DNA from: Paraburkholderia sp. PGU19
Lineage (GTDB): Bacteria; Pseudomonadota; Gammaproteobacteria; Burkholderiales; Burkholderiaceae
Direction of reading: 5' to 3'
DNA: 64,000 nt
Assembly (NCBI RefSeq): GCF_013426915.1
Contig: NZ_AP023182.1
Coordinates: forward strand, 62,001 to 126,000
The notes under the pieces are model-generated. The model made no database searches and had not been told where the DNA came from. It was given only the letters and a program-made list of their open reading frames with translations. The number at the start of each line of letters is the position of its first letter. The stretch's first letter is position 1. A program made the translations under genes and the position numbers. Positions 1-8,357 of this stretch are shown here, one piece after another.

Positions 1-266
1 CATTGTTCTCGATGGGGCCGTTGCGCCAGTACGCGTTCTGGTGCATCAGTTGCCACAGTTCCTCGATCGCCTCGGCGTCCCGGCCAATGAGGAGCGGCCG
101 CAAATACTCTTCGATCAGACATCTGACCGCGACATGCCGATACGCAAACGTCGCGCAACCGAGCCCAAACAGTCCAGCCTGGTTTGTCTCCACCTTGACG
201 ACGATCAGGTTGATGCCTTCCGGCGCGGTCAGGATGACCTTTACATCGGTGATCAGCGTTGCCATG
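1..266 (-). CDS. Mannonate dehydratase-like enolase-superfamily protein (N-terminal 88 codons, cut by window edge)
   Basis: The reverse strand reads from an ATG at 266 into [19 protein letters not shown] and continues past the window edge. The stretch ending in [15 protein letters not shown] is typical of the N-terminal capping domain of the RspA / D-mannonate dehydratase branch of the mandelate racemase-enolase superfamily, which dehydrates sugar acids. The catalytic barrel is outside the window, so the substrate cannot be judged. It is the last visible gene of a minus-strand set with an ACS-type transporter, an SDR and a GntR regulator, which supports a sugar-acid catabolic role. Confidence 0.8.
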
Positions 267-310
267 TTGTTCCTGCCATTGCAAATGTTGAGTCGTGGCG
301 TGGTGCTATA

Positions 311-1600
311 TCAGCGGCTCACTGCGAGGCGCCCTTCCTGTTTCGAGCGCTGACCGGAGGGCGCAGGCACGGTGATCATCAGAATCACAGAGCAGAGCAG
401 CGCACCCGCCATGAACATGTACGACGCCGCCGGGCTACCCGTCGCGCCGTTCAGATAGCCGACGATCCACGACCCGAGAAACGCGCCCAATGCGCCGCAT
501 GCGTTGATGAGTCCGATCGCGCCGCCCAGCACGTTGCTCGGGATGAGTTCGGGAACGAGGGCGAAGAACGGTCCGTACGGCGCATACATCGTTGCACCTG
601 CCACGACGAGCAACGCAAACGACATCCAGAAGTGCGAGTTGCCGATCATGTACGAAGCCACGAATGCAATCGTCCCGATCAACAGCAACGGCCAGACGAA
701 CAGCTTGCGGTTGCGGGTCTTGTCGGACAGCCATGATGCGAGCAGCATCAGGACGATGGCAGCGAGATACGGCACGGCGGCAAGCCAGCCGACCGACACG
801 ATATCGATTGTCGAAGCCGTCTTGAGAATCGACGGCAGCCACATGATGAAGCCATACACGCCGATGCTCCACAGCGCGTGAATTGCACAGCATTTCAGTA
901 CGATTGATGAGCGGAACGCAGTCTTGTAGTCGCGCACCGGCGCGATATCGGCCTGCTCGGCTTTCAGCCGCGCCTGCAATTCGGTCTTTTCTGCGTCGCT
1001 CATCCAGGGCGCATCGGCCGGCTTGTCCTTGACCGTGAACCACCACACCACTGCCCACGCAAGCGCAGGTACGCCTTCAATCACGAACATCTCGCGCCAG
1101 CCGAAGCTGTGCACCAGGTAGCCGGACACCACCGACATCCACAGCACCGTCACGGGGTTGCCGAGAATCAGGAACGTGTTGGCGCGCGACCGTTCGGTTC
1201 GCGTGAACCACCGGCTGATGTACATCAGCATCGATGGCATCACGGCAGCCTCCACGATGCCGAGCACAAAGCGCAGCACCATCAGCATCGGAATGTTGCT
1301 GACCATGCCCGTCGCTGCGGCGCAGAGCCCCCACAGGATCAGGCTGAAGAAAATCAGTTTCTTGACGCTGTTGCGCTGCGCGTAGATTGCGCCGGGCACC
1401 TGAAACAGACAATAGCCGAGAAAGAACAGTGAGCCGATTAGCGACGAGGTGCCGTGCGTGATGCCGAGATCCTTGTCGATTCCGGCGGCTGCGGCAAAAC
1501 CGTAGTTAGCGCGATCCAGGTAGGCGAGACTGTAAGTGATGAAGATGATGGGCATCAGATACCACCATCTCTGGGTTGCTACGGGTTTGACGCTTTCCAT
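311..1600 (-). CDS. MFS transporter, anion:cation symporter (ACS) family
   Basis: A protein of about 429 residues with roughly 12 hydrophobic segments, a substituted MFS loop after TM2 and a long central cytoplasmic loop (DAEKTELQARLKAEQADIAP). The start MESVKPVATQRWWYLMPIIF is preferred; an in-frame start 11 codons upstream would add a non-hydrophobic tail. AYLDRANYGFA near TM1 is the usual ACS signature of the tartrate, hexuronate and galactonate transporters. It lies between the enolase-superfamily gene and the SDR on the same strand, so it probably imports the sugar acid they process. The exact substrate is unknown. Confidence 0.88.
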   Translation of the reverse strand: MESVKPVATQRWWYLMPIIFITYSLAYLDRANYGFAAAAGIDKDLGITHGTSSLIGSLFFLGYCLFQVPGAIYAQRNSVKKLIFFSLILWGLCAAATGMVSNIPMLMVLRFVLGIVEAAVMPSMLMYISRWFTRTERSRANTFLILGNPVTVLWMSVVSGYLVHSFGWREMFVIEGVPALAWAVVWWFTVKDKPADAPWMSDAEKTELQARLKAEQADIAPVRDYKTAFRSSIVLKCCAIHALWSIGVYGFIMWLPSILKTASTIDIVSVGWLAAVPYLAAIVLMLLASWLSDKTRNRKLFVWPLLLIGTIAFVASYMIGNSHFWMSFALLVVAGATMYAPYGPFFALVPELIPSNVLGGAIGLINACGALGAFLGSWIVGYLNGATGSPAASYMFMAGALLCSVILMITVPAPSGQRSKQEGRLAVSR

Positions 1601-1698
1601 GATGTCTCCGATCAGTACCGCGAAAGACGGCACACACTGCGTGATGAGTGGGATGTTGCCGTTCTTTTAGTTGTGGTAGATCCCTGCGTGAGTTGCAT

Positions 1699-2466
1699 TC
1701 AAAGCACGGCCAGCCAGCCTCCATCGACATAGATGATCTGGCCGTTGACATAGCTCGATGCGGGCGACGACAGATACACGGCCGTGCCGACGAGTTCTTC
1801 CGGTTTGCCCCAGCGTTGCGACGGGTTGCTGTTCTTGACCCATGCATCGAAGGCGGCGTTATCGACGAGCGCCTGATTCATGTCGGTCAGGATGTAGCCG
1901 GGACCGATCGCGTTCGCCTGGATGTTCGATGCAGCCCACTCGGCGCTCATGGCGCGGGTCAGCATCTTGATGCCGCCCTTCGCCGCTGTATACGCACCGA
2001 CTGTCGCACGGGCCGCTTCGCTCGTCAGCGAACCGATATTGACGATCTTGCCGCCCGTGCCGCGCGCGATCATTCGCTTCGCCGCCTGCTTCGATACGAT
2101 GAAGGCACTGGTCAGGTTCGTGTCGATCACGCGCTGCCAGTCCGACAGTTCGAGTTCGACGAGCGGCTTGCGAAACTGGATACCGGCATTGTTGATGACA
2201 ATGTCGATGCTGATGCCATCCTTGTCCCATTGGACGAACGCATCGGCGACGGCCTGTTCGTCGGTCACGTCGAAGGCTCGGCCTTGCGCGCTGAAGCCCT
2301 TCGCATCCAGACGGCTGACCGCGTCGGCGACCGTATCGGCGCGTGTGCCATTCAGCATCACGCTCGCGCCTGCGGTTGCGAGTCCCTCCGCCAGCGCAAA
2401 GCCGATGCCGCGTGCCGAACCGGTGACGAGCGCCATGCGCCCGCTCAAGTCGAATAGCTGTGTCAT
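1699..2466 (-). CDS. SDR-family oxidoreductase, gluconate 5-dehydrogenase-like
   Basis: A 255-residue classical short-chain dehydrogenase. The N-terminal cofactor motif TGSARGIG (about residues 16-23), NNAG (about 91-94) and the catalytic YTAAK are all visible, followed by the C-terminal PGYILTDM and YVDGG elements common in gluconate 5-dehydrogenase-like enzymes. It probably interconverts a keto-sugar acid and its alcohol with NAD(P)H in the cytoplasm. It sits between the GntR regulator and the MFS transporter in one minus-strand operon. Family assignment is firm; the substrate is inferred from context. Confidence 0.88.
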   Translation of the reverse strand: MTQLFDLSGRMALVTGSARGIGFALAEGLATAGASVMLNGTRADTVADAVSRLDAKGFSAQGRAFDVTDEQAVADAFVQWDKDGISIDIVINNAGIQFRKPLVELELSDWQRVIDTNLTSAFIVSKQAAKRMIARGTGGKIVNIGSLTSEAARATVGAYTAAKGGIKMLTRAMSAEWAASNIQANAIGPGYILTDMNQALVDNAAFDAWVKNSNPSQRWGKPEELVGTAVYLSSPASSYVNGQIIYVDGGWLAVL

Positions 2467-2557
2467 CCGTGTCTCCTTGTGCGGAATTCAAAAACCAGGC
2501 GCGAAAACGCCCATCGCGACCGGTCTCCCGCCGCGACGATAGTGGAAGCGGGAAGCG

Positions 2558-3277
2558 TCAGACCGGTGTGTCGTTTGCGGTTTGCCTGAGCTTGTCGCGG
2601 TCTTCGAAGTCTTTCTCCGCACGCTCGATCAGCGTCAGTACCGCGGCCTCCGCGGCCGCTTCATCGCCCTTTTCGATCGCCACGCAAAGAGCCTCGTGCA
2701 TCGGCAGCGAACGCGCCGGACCGCCGGCAATTTCGGAGCTGAGCTCAAAACTCGTCCGCAGGATCGCCGACAGCGCGTTTTGCATCTGCTGGACAAACTG
2801 GTTGTGGCAGGCGGTCAGGATTGCGCCGTGAAACGCGAGATCGGCGGGAACATATTCGCCATGGCCCGCGACTGCACGTTCCATCGCCTTGAAAGCGCGA
2901 CGCACGGCAACGCGGTCTTCGTCGGTCGCGCGTCTGGCGGCGAGTTTGGCTGCGTTCGGTTCGATGATGAGGCGCAGTTCCATCAGGTCCTGGATCAGGC
3001 CGGCGTCAACCGTCCCCGCCCTCGCGCGCCACGTGATGACGTCCGGGTCGAACAGTTGCCATTGCGAACGCGGCAGCACGATCGTGCCGTAACGACGGCG
3101 CACCTGCAGCATGCCTTTCGCCGACAGCGACTTCATCGTCTCGCGAATCGTGATGCGACTGACCTGCATCTGTTCGGCGAGTACGGGCTCAGCCGGCAGG
3201 ATGTCGCCCGGCGCGAACTTGCCTGAGCAGATCTGCTCGCCCATCTGGTTCAGGACCTGCCGATGCAGCGTTTCCAT
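2558..3277 (-). CDS. FadR/GntR-family transcriptional regulator (FCD domain)
   Basis: A 239-residue regulator. The N-terminal winged helix (about residues 5-70) carries GDILPAEPVLAEQMQVSRIT and then SAKGMLQVRRRYGT, the standard GntR DNA-binding signature. The C-terminal part is an all-helical FCD ligand domain with metal-site candidates such as DLAFHGAI and the region around LPMHEALC. It is the first gene of the minus-strand sugar-acid operon and its ATG is 9 bp from a long perfect palindrome, so autoregulation and operon control by a sugar-acid ligand are likely. Confidence 0.9.
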   Translation of the reverse strand: METLHRQVLNQMGEQICSGKFAPGDILPAEPVLAEQMQVSRITIRETMKSLSAKGMLQVRRRYGTIVLPRSQWQLFDPDVITWRARAGTVDAGLIQDLMELRLIIEPNAAKLAARRATDEDRVAVRRAFKAMERAVAGHGEYVPADLAFHGAILTACHNQFVQQMQNALSAILRTSFELSSEIAGGPARSLPMHEALCVAIEKGDEAAAEAAVLTLIERAEKDFEDRDKLRQTANDTPV

Positions 3278-3285
3278 ACTTTCGC

Positions 3286-3311
3286 CTCTACATCATACGT
3301 ATGATGTAGAG
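3286..3311. promoter_or_regulatory. 26-bp perfect palindrome, probable operator of the adjacent GntR regulator
   Basis: Bases 3286-3311 are perfectly self-complementary, with the core CATCATACGTATGATG. The site lies in the leader of the GntR gene, ending 9 bp before its start codon. FadR-type regulators bind short palindromes in this position, so this is most simply the autoregulatory operator of the sugar-acid operon. Confidence 0.75.
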
Positions 3312-3675
3312 ATACTAGGCAAGCGACGAATCGAGTTCAACCAGGGATCTCCCTGTATATGAACGATGGGATTAGCAACCCTTTCGCGTGTGGCGATTAA
3401 CTGTGGCTGAGTGGGGTTTCCCCGTGCATGTCCCGCGCGTGCCCGTCGAAAGCAGGCAGCCGCGGTTCCCCGGGCGCGCCCCATGCCAGTTTCCATCGTG
3501 ATTGTTGTTAGCAGGGGCGCTTGACGGCCTTGGGCGTATGTAACGAGTCAGGTTAGCGCCGCGATCTGTTTGCATTTGGCCAAGCCATCCGTCGCATCTC
3601 GGACCCGAAGGCGACGTTCGTTGTACGCGATAGCGGTCACCCGAAATAGTGCATCATTGACAATTTCTTTCAGCG
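3312..3675. other. Intergenic stretch, nothing recognised
   Basis: No convincing gene, RNA or repeat was found. It separates the sugar-acid operon from an accessory cassette of different character and may hold the junction of a transferred segment. Confidence 0.4.
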
Positions 3676-4056
3676 ATGAGCGACTGCGGTAAGCCCATGA
3701 AATGTGATTGCCAGGATCAGCCTGCGATACGCCGGATTGACGGAACTTTACCTTCCCTGTTTCCCAGCTTTCAGCATGTGGATGCTGGCTCTTGGAGAGC
3801 GCTTCTTCGATGCCCAGTATGCGGACAGCTATGGGCTGCTGATGAATGGGAAAAATATCAGATTCAGCTTGCAGTAAAGGTCGCAGATGCTGAGAGCTGG
3901 AGCGTCTCAGATGAGGCCCAGCGTAAGGAATATCTTGCTCAGTCACGTGGGGAAAATGCGGCTGCAAGATGCATGTGGAACGGCTGCGACAAAAGTCAGC
4001 TGAACGGCAGCGCATACTGCGTCGACCATCTCTACGCCACTGGGCCAAGAGCCTGA
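3676..4056 (+). CDS. Hypothetical Cys-rich protein, probable zinc binding
   Basis: A 126-residue soluble protein of unknown function. Two cysteine groups are visible: CPVCGQLW near residue 46, and a C-terminal set with CMWNGCDKSQ followed by YCVDH near residues 97-117, a C-x4-C...C-x2-H pattern that suggests a second zinc site. Composition and codon use look coding, and the overlapping frames are less convincing. The start could be ATG 3676 or the ATG eight codons later. It lies about 0.5 kb upstream of the TOPRIM-exonuclease-radical SAM trio on the same strand; a functional link is speculative. Confidence 0.55.
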   Translation: MSDCGKPMKCDCQDQPAIRRIDGTLPSLFPSFQHVDAGSWRALLRCPVCGQLWAADEWEKYQIQLAVKVADAESWSVSDEAQRKEYLAQSRGENAAARCMWNGCDKSQLNGSAYCVDHLYATGPRA

Positions 4057-4577
4057 CCATTCTTCCAGTGGCCTGCTTGGTCGTCATGCAGTTGACTGAA
4101 AGACCGCCCTCGATATGTTGCAAGCGTCATGCTCTCACCTGCAATTCGCGTTGGCGAATTGGGCGCGTCATGTTGGGGTCGTCCCGAAACAAGCTGCGAA
4201 GATCGACGAGAAATTGTCGACGGTTCAGAGACCGATGTCGATCGGCTGCTTTTGGCCGATTTTTCACGTTGATCTTTGCAGGGAATTGCCGTCCGAACGC
4301 TACATGCGACAAATGACCGGTCTGAGTGATCGAAAGTCGACACGTCCACATGCGTAGCTTTGCCAGGGCCGATCAGCCTACGAATTTCGCCCTTTCCATC
4401 ACGCCACGCCCGACTCAGGCGTTTGCCGTGAAAAGGCGCAGATTATCGCGGCAGCCTTAACGCGCGCAGCTATGAAACGGTTGCGTCAATGGATGGCGAC
4501 TTAAAACAGGTCGCATTGCTTAACAGCCCCTGCATCATTAGCAGTTCCCGTTTGCGAGCCGCGCAATACATACTGCC
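4057..4577. other. Intergenic stretch, nothing recognised
   Basis: Short open frames occur on both strands but none has a convincing ribosome site or a recognisable protein sequence. Confidence 0.35.
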
Positions 4578-5240
4578 ATGGGTTGGTTTGGATGCAACGA
4601 TCACCTGCAAATGCCGCGGTCCGGCGAGTTGCCGGACGAGCGCATTGCGCGCGCAATTTCCCTCGCTGGCACGCCCGGTCAAGCGTATGTCGAGCGTCGC
4701 GGCATCCCTCTCGATATCGCAGACGCCGCCGGGATGCGCTTCGATCCCGATTGGGACGGCCGGGCTGCCGTACTGGTCGGCCTGTATGACCATGACGGCG
4801 CACTGGCGTCGGTGCACGGCCGCTATCTCACCACCGTGCGTGGCCAGAACAAGATGCTGACGGTCGGCCGGAGCGGCGGGGTAGCCTGTGTCGGCGATGG
4901 CTGGCAGGCCAGACGCCTCATTCTGGTCGAAGGCATATTCGATGCTCTCTCGCTCGCAGTTTGCGGCTGGCCCGGTGTTGCCACCATCGGACGTTGGGCT
5001 CCCTGGTTGCCACAGATTTGCGCCCAGCGTGTCGTGTGGCTCGGTTTCGATGCGAACGCGCCCGGCGATCGCGAGGCGGAGCGCTATATGCAACTGCTGT
5101 CCGAGGCAACTGTGTATCGCCTGTTACCTCCCCCTCGATGTAAAGACTGGAACACCGCGCTAGCCAAATGCGGACCTGCCGCCGTGACACGCTGGCTTCG
5201 AGACCGAATAGCTGCCGTCGACGAAACGAGCATACGATGA
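4578..5240 (+). CDS. TOPRIM-domain protein, plasmid/phage primase-like
   Basis: A 220-residue protein. The first 100 residues ([20 protein letters not shown], then [14 protein letters not shown]) resemble the region in front of the TOPRIM fold in phage and integrative-element primases. The TOPRIM core follows: [13 protein letters not shown] with the conserved Glu, then [16 protein letters not shown] with the D-x-N/D acidic pair. The zinc-binding primase N-terminus is absent, so it is either a short stand-alone protein or a truncated primase. Its stop overlaps the next start by ATGA, indicating translational coupling with the exonuclease gene. Confidence 0.72.
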   Translation: MGWFGCNDHLQMPRSGELPDERIARAISLAGTPGQAYVERRGIPLDIADAAGMRFDPDWDGRAAVLVGLYDHDGALASVHGRYLTTVRGQNKMLTVGRSGGVACVGDGWQARRLILVEGIFDALSLAVCGWPGVATIGRWAPWLPQICAQRVVWLGFDANAPGDREAERYMQLLSEATVYRLLPPPRCKDWNTALAKCGPAAVTRWLRDRIAAVDETSIR

Positions 5241-5806
5241 GCGACAAACCCAAAACTGAGATCTATGTCAGCACGGACGTCGAGGTCGACGGGCCGATTC
5301 CAGGCCCGCATTCGATGCTCAGCTTCGCGTCCGCCGCGTATGGTGCAGACAAGGTACTGCACGGCACATTTTCCGCAACTCTCGAACTCCTGCCCGGCGC
5401 GAGCGGTCACCCCGACACGCTCGACTGGTGGTGCCAGCATCAGGAGGCCTGGCAGGCTGCGCGCACGAATCCACGGCCGCCACAGGCGGTTATGACCGAC
5501 TATTTCGTATGGCTGGAGGGGCTGCCCGGGTTGCCCGTGTTCGTCGGCTATCCGGCGGCCTTTGACTTCATGTTCGTGTACTGGTATCTGATGCGCTTCG
5601 TGGGCCGCAGCCCTTTCAGCTTCTCTGCGCTCGACATAAAGACGATGGCGATGGTCCTTCTGCGCAAGGACTATCGTCGCAGCACGAAAAGCGCAATGCC
5701 CAGACGCTGGTTCGACGATCTGCCGCATAGCCATGTCGCTCTTGACGATGCACTCGAGCAAGGAGCATTGTTTTGCAACATGCTCAGCGAGAGCCGCAAA
5801 CGCTGA
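5237..5806 (+). CDS. DEDDh-type 3'-5' exonuclease
   Basis: A 189-residue DnaQ/RNase T-like nuclease. Motif I is STDVEVDG (D14, E16), motif II is probably the Asp in [11 protein letters not shown], and motif III is [11 protein letters not shown], giving the H-x4-D of the DEDDh class. Such enzymes remove nucleotides from 3' ends of DNA or RNA with two metal ions. The start ATG overlaps the stop of the TOPRIM gene by 4 bases, and the radical SAM gene begins 22 bp downstream, so the three form one operon. Confidence 0.78.
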   Translation: MSDKPKTEIYVSTDVEVDGPIPGPHSMLSFASAAYGADKVLHGTFSATLELLPGASGHPDTLDWWCQHQEAWQAARTNPRPPQAVMTDYFVWLEGLPGLPVFVGYPAAFDFMFVYWYLMRFVGRSPFSFSALDIKTMAMVLLRKDYRRSTKSAMPRRWFDDLPHSHVALDDALEQGALFCNMLSESRKR

Positions 5807-5828
5807 TTGCGGACAATTCTCCTCTACC

Positions 5829-6635
5829 ATGAACCTGCACCTGCCGCTAATGGTCTGCTTCAGGGTCACGCGCTATTGCAATGCGCGTTGCGGCTTCTGC
5901 CTCGCGCCACCTGATGGCGCACATCCGCCCGCCGCGGTCCTCATGCAACGTCTGGATTGGCTGTCAAAACAGGGCGTTCGGGTTATCCATTTCTGCGGCG
6001 GCGAGCCAACCATTCACCCAGCCTTGCCGGAACTGCTGGCGTACGTTGCGTCGCGCGGCGGCGGCTCGCGACTTACAACGAACGGCATCGCCTTGCCGGA
6101 GCGCTTATTACCTGTCTTGCGCTCCGCAGGGACGCAGGTCAAGGTGAGTCTGCACGGCGACCGGGCACGTCATGACGCGCTTGTGGGGCGAGTTGCGTTC
6201 GATCTCGCAACCGAGCATCTCCGCTGTCTGCTTCGTGCCGGAATTCCCACGTCCGTTCAAACGACAATTATCTCCGACGGCGATTGGGTCCTCGACTGGA
6301 TGGCGGATTTTTGCCTTACCGAAGGCGTACGGCAACTTAGCATTCTTCCGTTCATTCCGCGTGGAAACGGATTTCGCACGCAAGGCGAATACGGACTGAC
6401 GCTCACCCAGCGGACCGCCCTTCGCGAGCACGTCCGGCGCAAGCGGCGATCGCTCCAAGGCCGCCTGGACGTGCGCTGGCTTGATTTCTCGGCTCGACCG
6501 CTGCATGTGGTGGAGGCCGATGGGCGCGTCGTACTCGAGTGCGCAAGTGAGTCGATGGACACCTTGTTGTGCACGATTCCCGGGGAAACAGTAGCGAGGA
6601 AACGCTTTGCCATTCGGCCGAGTGTCACTGGCTGA
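5829..6635 (+). CDS. Radical SAM protein of unknown substrate
   Basis: A 268-residue radical SAM protein. The 4Fe-4S cluster motif is C17-x3-C21-x2-C24 (YCNARCGFC) and the SAM-binding GGEP motif is at residues 57-60 (HFCGGEPTIHP). The strand LTTNGIALP and the segment VKVSLHGDRARHD fit the usual barrel. There is no second C-terminal cysteine cluster (SPASM or Twitch), unlike most peptide-modifying enzymes. It is the third gene of an operon with a TOPRIM protein and a DEDDh exonuclease, suggesting nucleic-acid or nucleotide chemistry, but this is inference. Confidence 0.8.
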   Translation: MNLHLPLMVCFRVTRYCNARCGFCLAPPDGAHPPAAVLMQRLDWLSKQGVRVIHFCGGEPTIHPALPELLAYVASRGGGSRLTTNGIALPERLLPVLRSAGTQVKVSLHGDRARHDALVGRVAFDLATEHLRCLLRAGIPTSVQTTIISDGDWVLDWMADFCLTEGVRQLSILPFIPRGNGFRTQGEYGLTLTQRTALREHVRRKRRSLQGRLDVRWLDFSARPLHVVEADGRVVLECASESMDTLLCTIPGETVARKRFAIRPSVTG

Positions 6636-7130
6636 TCTCTCTCCGGCGTCGGGATCGCACAAGGTCTGCCTTCGATTTGCGAGGTTGACTCTTCTGCCGT
6701 TCACTGAGCGCAGTCGAAATGCCGGTCTGATCTTGCAGATTTTGGACTGGCGCCGAACAAGCTTCAAGGCAATCGGGCAAAGCGGGTCGGACAGGCGATG
6801 TCCGATCGGCCTTACCCGTCATTCAGAGGTTGATGTTTTTGAGGCAGCTTTGCGTTGTTCTTCGGCCATTCGGACCTCCGCGACCGCAAAGGTCAGGTTT
6901 CGCCATCTGCGGATCAGTACTCCGACGCTCGAGCCGATTGCTGTCTAACGGCAGGTTTGAGAGATCGGACATGCTTTCATCGGGCATCCGTCAGGTTCCA
7001 AACTGAACCGGCCATTGGAATGACATCTTTCTTCGTTGCGCAAATGGCAACTATTGGCCGACGAACTTCGCCATCCCGATGTGTCATCCCGATTGCAGCG
7101 GCAATTGGCTGAGGGAACGCCCGAATACGG
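6636..7130. other. Intergenic stretch, nothing recognised
   Basis: No supported gene. It separates the accessory operon from the 3' end of the interrupted ABC transporter gene. Frames on both strands read as non-coding. Confidence 0.35.
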
Positions 7131-7494
7131 TCAAGTCGCTCCGTCCCGCTTGATATCGAGCGCCTCCTCGTGGAACCGCACAAGGGACTTGCGCTGCGCC
7201 ACGCTGACGATCGCTCCTTTGTGCAGTCGTTCTGTGAGCAGGTGATACAGATGCGCTTCAGTTTCGCTGTCAAGCGCACTCGTTGCTTCGTCGAGGAACA
7301 CATAGTCGGGCTTGTGCAGCAACACACGCGCAACCGCCAGTCGCTGCTGCTCGCCCGGGGAAAGAATGCGCCACCAGGGATCCGATTCCTGCAGGCGGTT
7401 CGCAAAGCCTTCAAGCCGGCACGCACGCAGTACCTCCCGGCACTCGTCGTCACTAAAGGTGTTAGCGTTCGCGGGATAGGCAAGTGCGGCCTTA

Positions 7495-8357
7495 GACGGT
7501 GTTAGGCACTTCCGGTCAAACCTGGTACCCTGGAGGCATGACAAAAGAGAAACGTAAAGCCTACCCGACAGACGTGTCAGACGAAGAATGGAGCTTCGTG
7601 GCAGCGTATCTGACGTTGATGGATGAGAGTGCGCCACAGCGGAAATATGAGTTGCGGGAGATGTTCAATGCGTTGCGCTGGATGGCTCGCGCTGGGGCTG
7701 CTTGGCGAATGCTGCCGACCAACTTTCCACCGTGGGAACTCGTGTACCAGCAGACGCAACGATGGCTGGCGGCCGGCTGTTTCGAGTGCATGGTGAGTGA
7801 CCTTCGTTCGATCGTCCGTGTGGCGCAGGGGCGGCAGGGGCAGCCCAGCGCGGTGATCCTTGATGGCCGTACGTTGCAATCGACATGTGAAAGCGGTCCA
7901 CGCGCAGGCTATGACGGCTACAAGCGCAAGCGTGGCAGCAAGGTGCATATGGCGGTCGACACGCTGGGTCAGTTGCTCGCCGTACACGTGACACCGGCCA
8001 ACGAGCAGGAACGGGCCCAGGTGGCAGAACTGGCGCGCCAGGTGCAACAGGCAACGGGAGAAACCGTGAAAGTGGCCTTTGCCGATCAGGGTTACACGGG
8101 CGAAGATCCTGCGCAGGCCGCGCGCGCCCAGGGAATTGATCTCCAGGTGGTCAAGCTCGATGAAGCGAAAAAGGGTTTCGTGCTGTTGCCACGGCGATGG
8201 GTAGTCGAGCGCAGCTTCGGATGGCTCAACCGCTTTCGACGCCTTGCACGTGACTACGAACGCTTGCCCGAAACACTCGCAGGCCTGCATTTTGTCGTCT
8301 TCGCCATGCTTATGCTTGTCCATGCAATTCCAGTACTTCGAAGTTCCTAACACCGTC
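7495..8357 (+). mobile_element. IS5-family insertion sequence, 863 bp, complete
   Basis: The ends are inverted repeats starting GACGGTGTTAGG (7495-7511 and, inverted, 8341-8357) with one mismatch in 17 bp. A TA dinucleotide flanks both ends (7493-7494 and 8358-8359), consistent with the short TA-type duplications of some IS5 subgroups. One transposase gene fills the element. The host gene reads through in frame when the IS and one TA are removed, which fixes the boundaries. Confidence 0.9.
7538..8350 (+). CDS. IS5-family transposase
   Basis: A 270-residue DDE transposase. The N-terminal region YPTDVSDEEWSFVAAYL and the DUF4096-like segment FNALRWMARAGAAWRMLP are typical of the IS402/IS427-like groups. 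The catalytic triad is visible as VILDGRTLQS (D), FADQGYTGED (D) and WVVERSFGWLNRFRRL (E with the following R residues). The start ATG has TGGAGG just upstream. The reading frame is uninterrupted with no programmed frameshift, so the element looks capable of transposition. The stop lies inside the right terminal repeat. Confidence 0.92.
   Translation: MTKEKRKAYPTDVSDEEWSFVAAYLTLMDESAPQRKYELREMFNALRWMARAGAAWRMLPTNFPPWELVYQQTQRWLAAGCFECMVSDLRSIVRVAQGRQGQPSAVILDGRTLQSTCESGPRAGYDGYKRKRGSKVHMAVDTLGQLLAVHVTPANEQERAQVAELARQVQQATGETVKVAFADQGYTGEDPAQAARAQGIDLQVVKLDEAKKGFVLLPRRWVVERSFGWLNRFRRLARDYERLPETLAGLHFVVFAMLMLVHAIPVLRSS

Noticed and set aside
3-353. Plus-strand open frame at the left edge
   Set aside because: The opposite strand gives a clear enolase-superfamily N-terminus here, and the plus frame is low-complexity and not protein-like.
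1648-2457. Long plus-strand open frame of 269 codons
   Set aside because: It is the antisense of the SDR gene, which has full family motifs and a good context.
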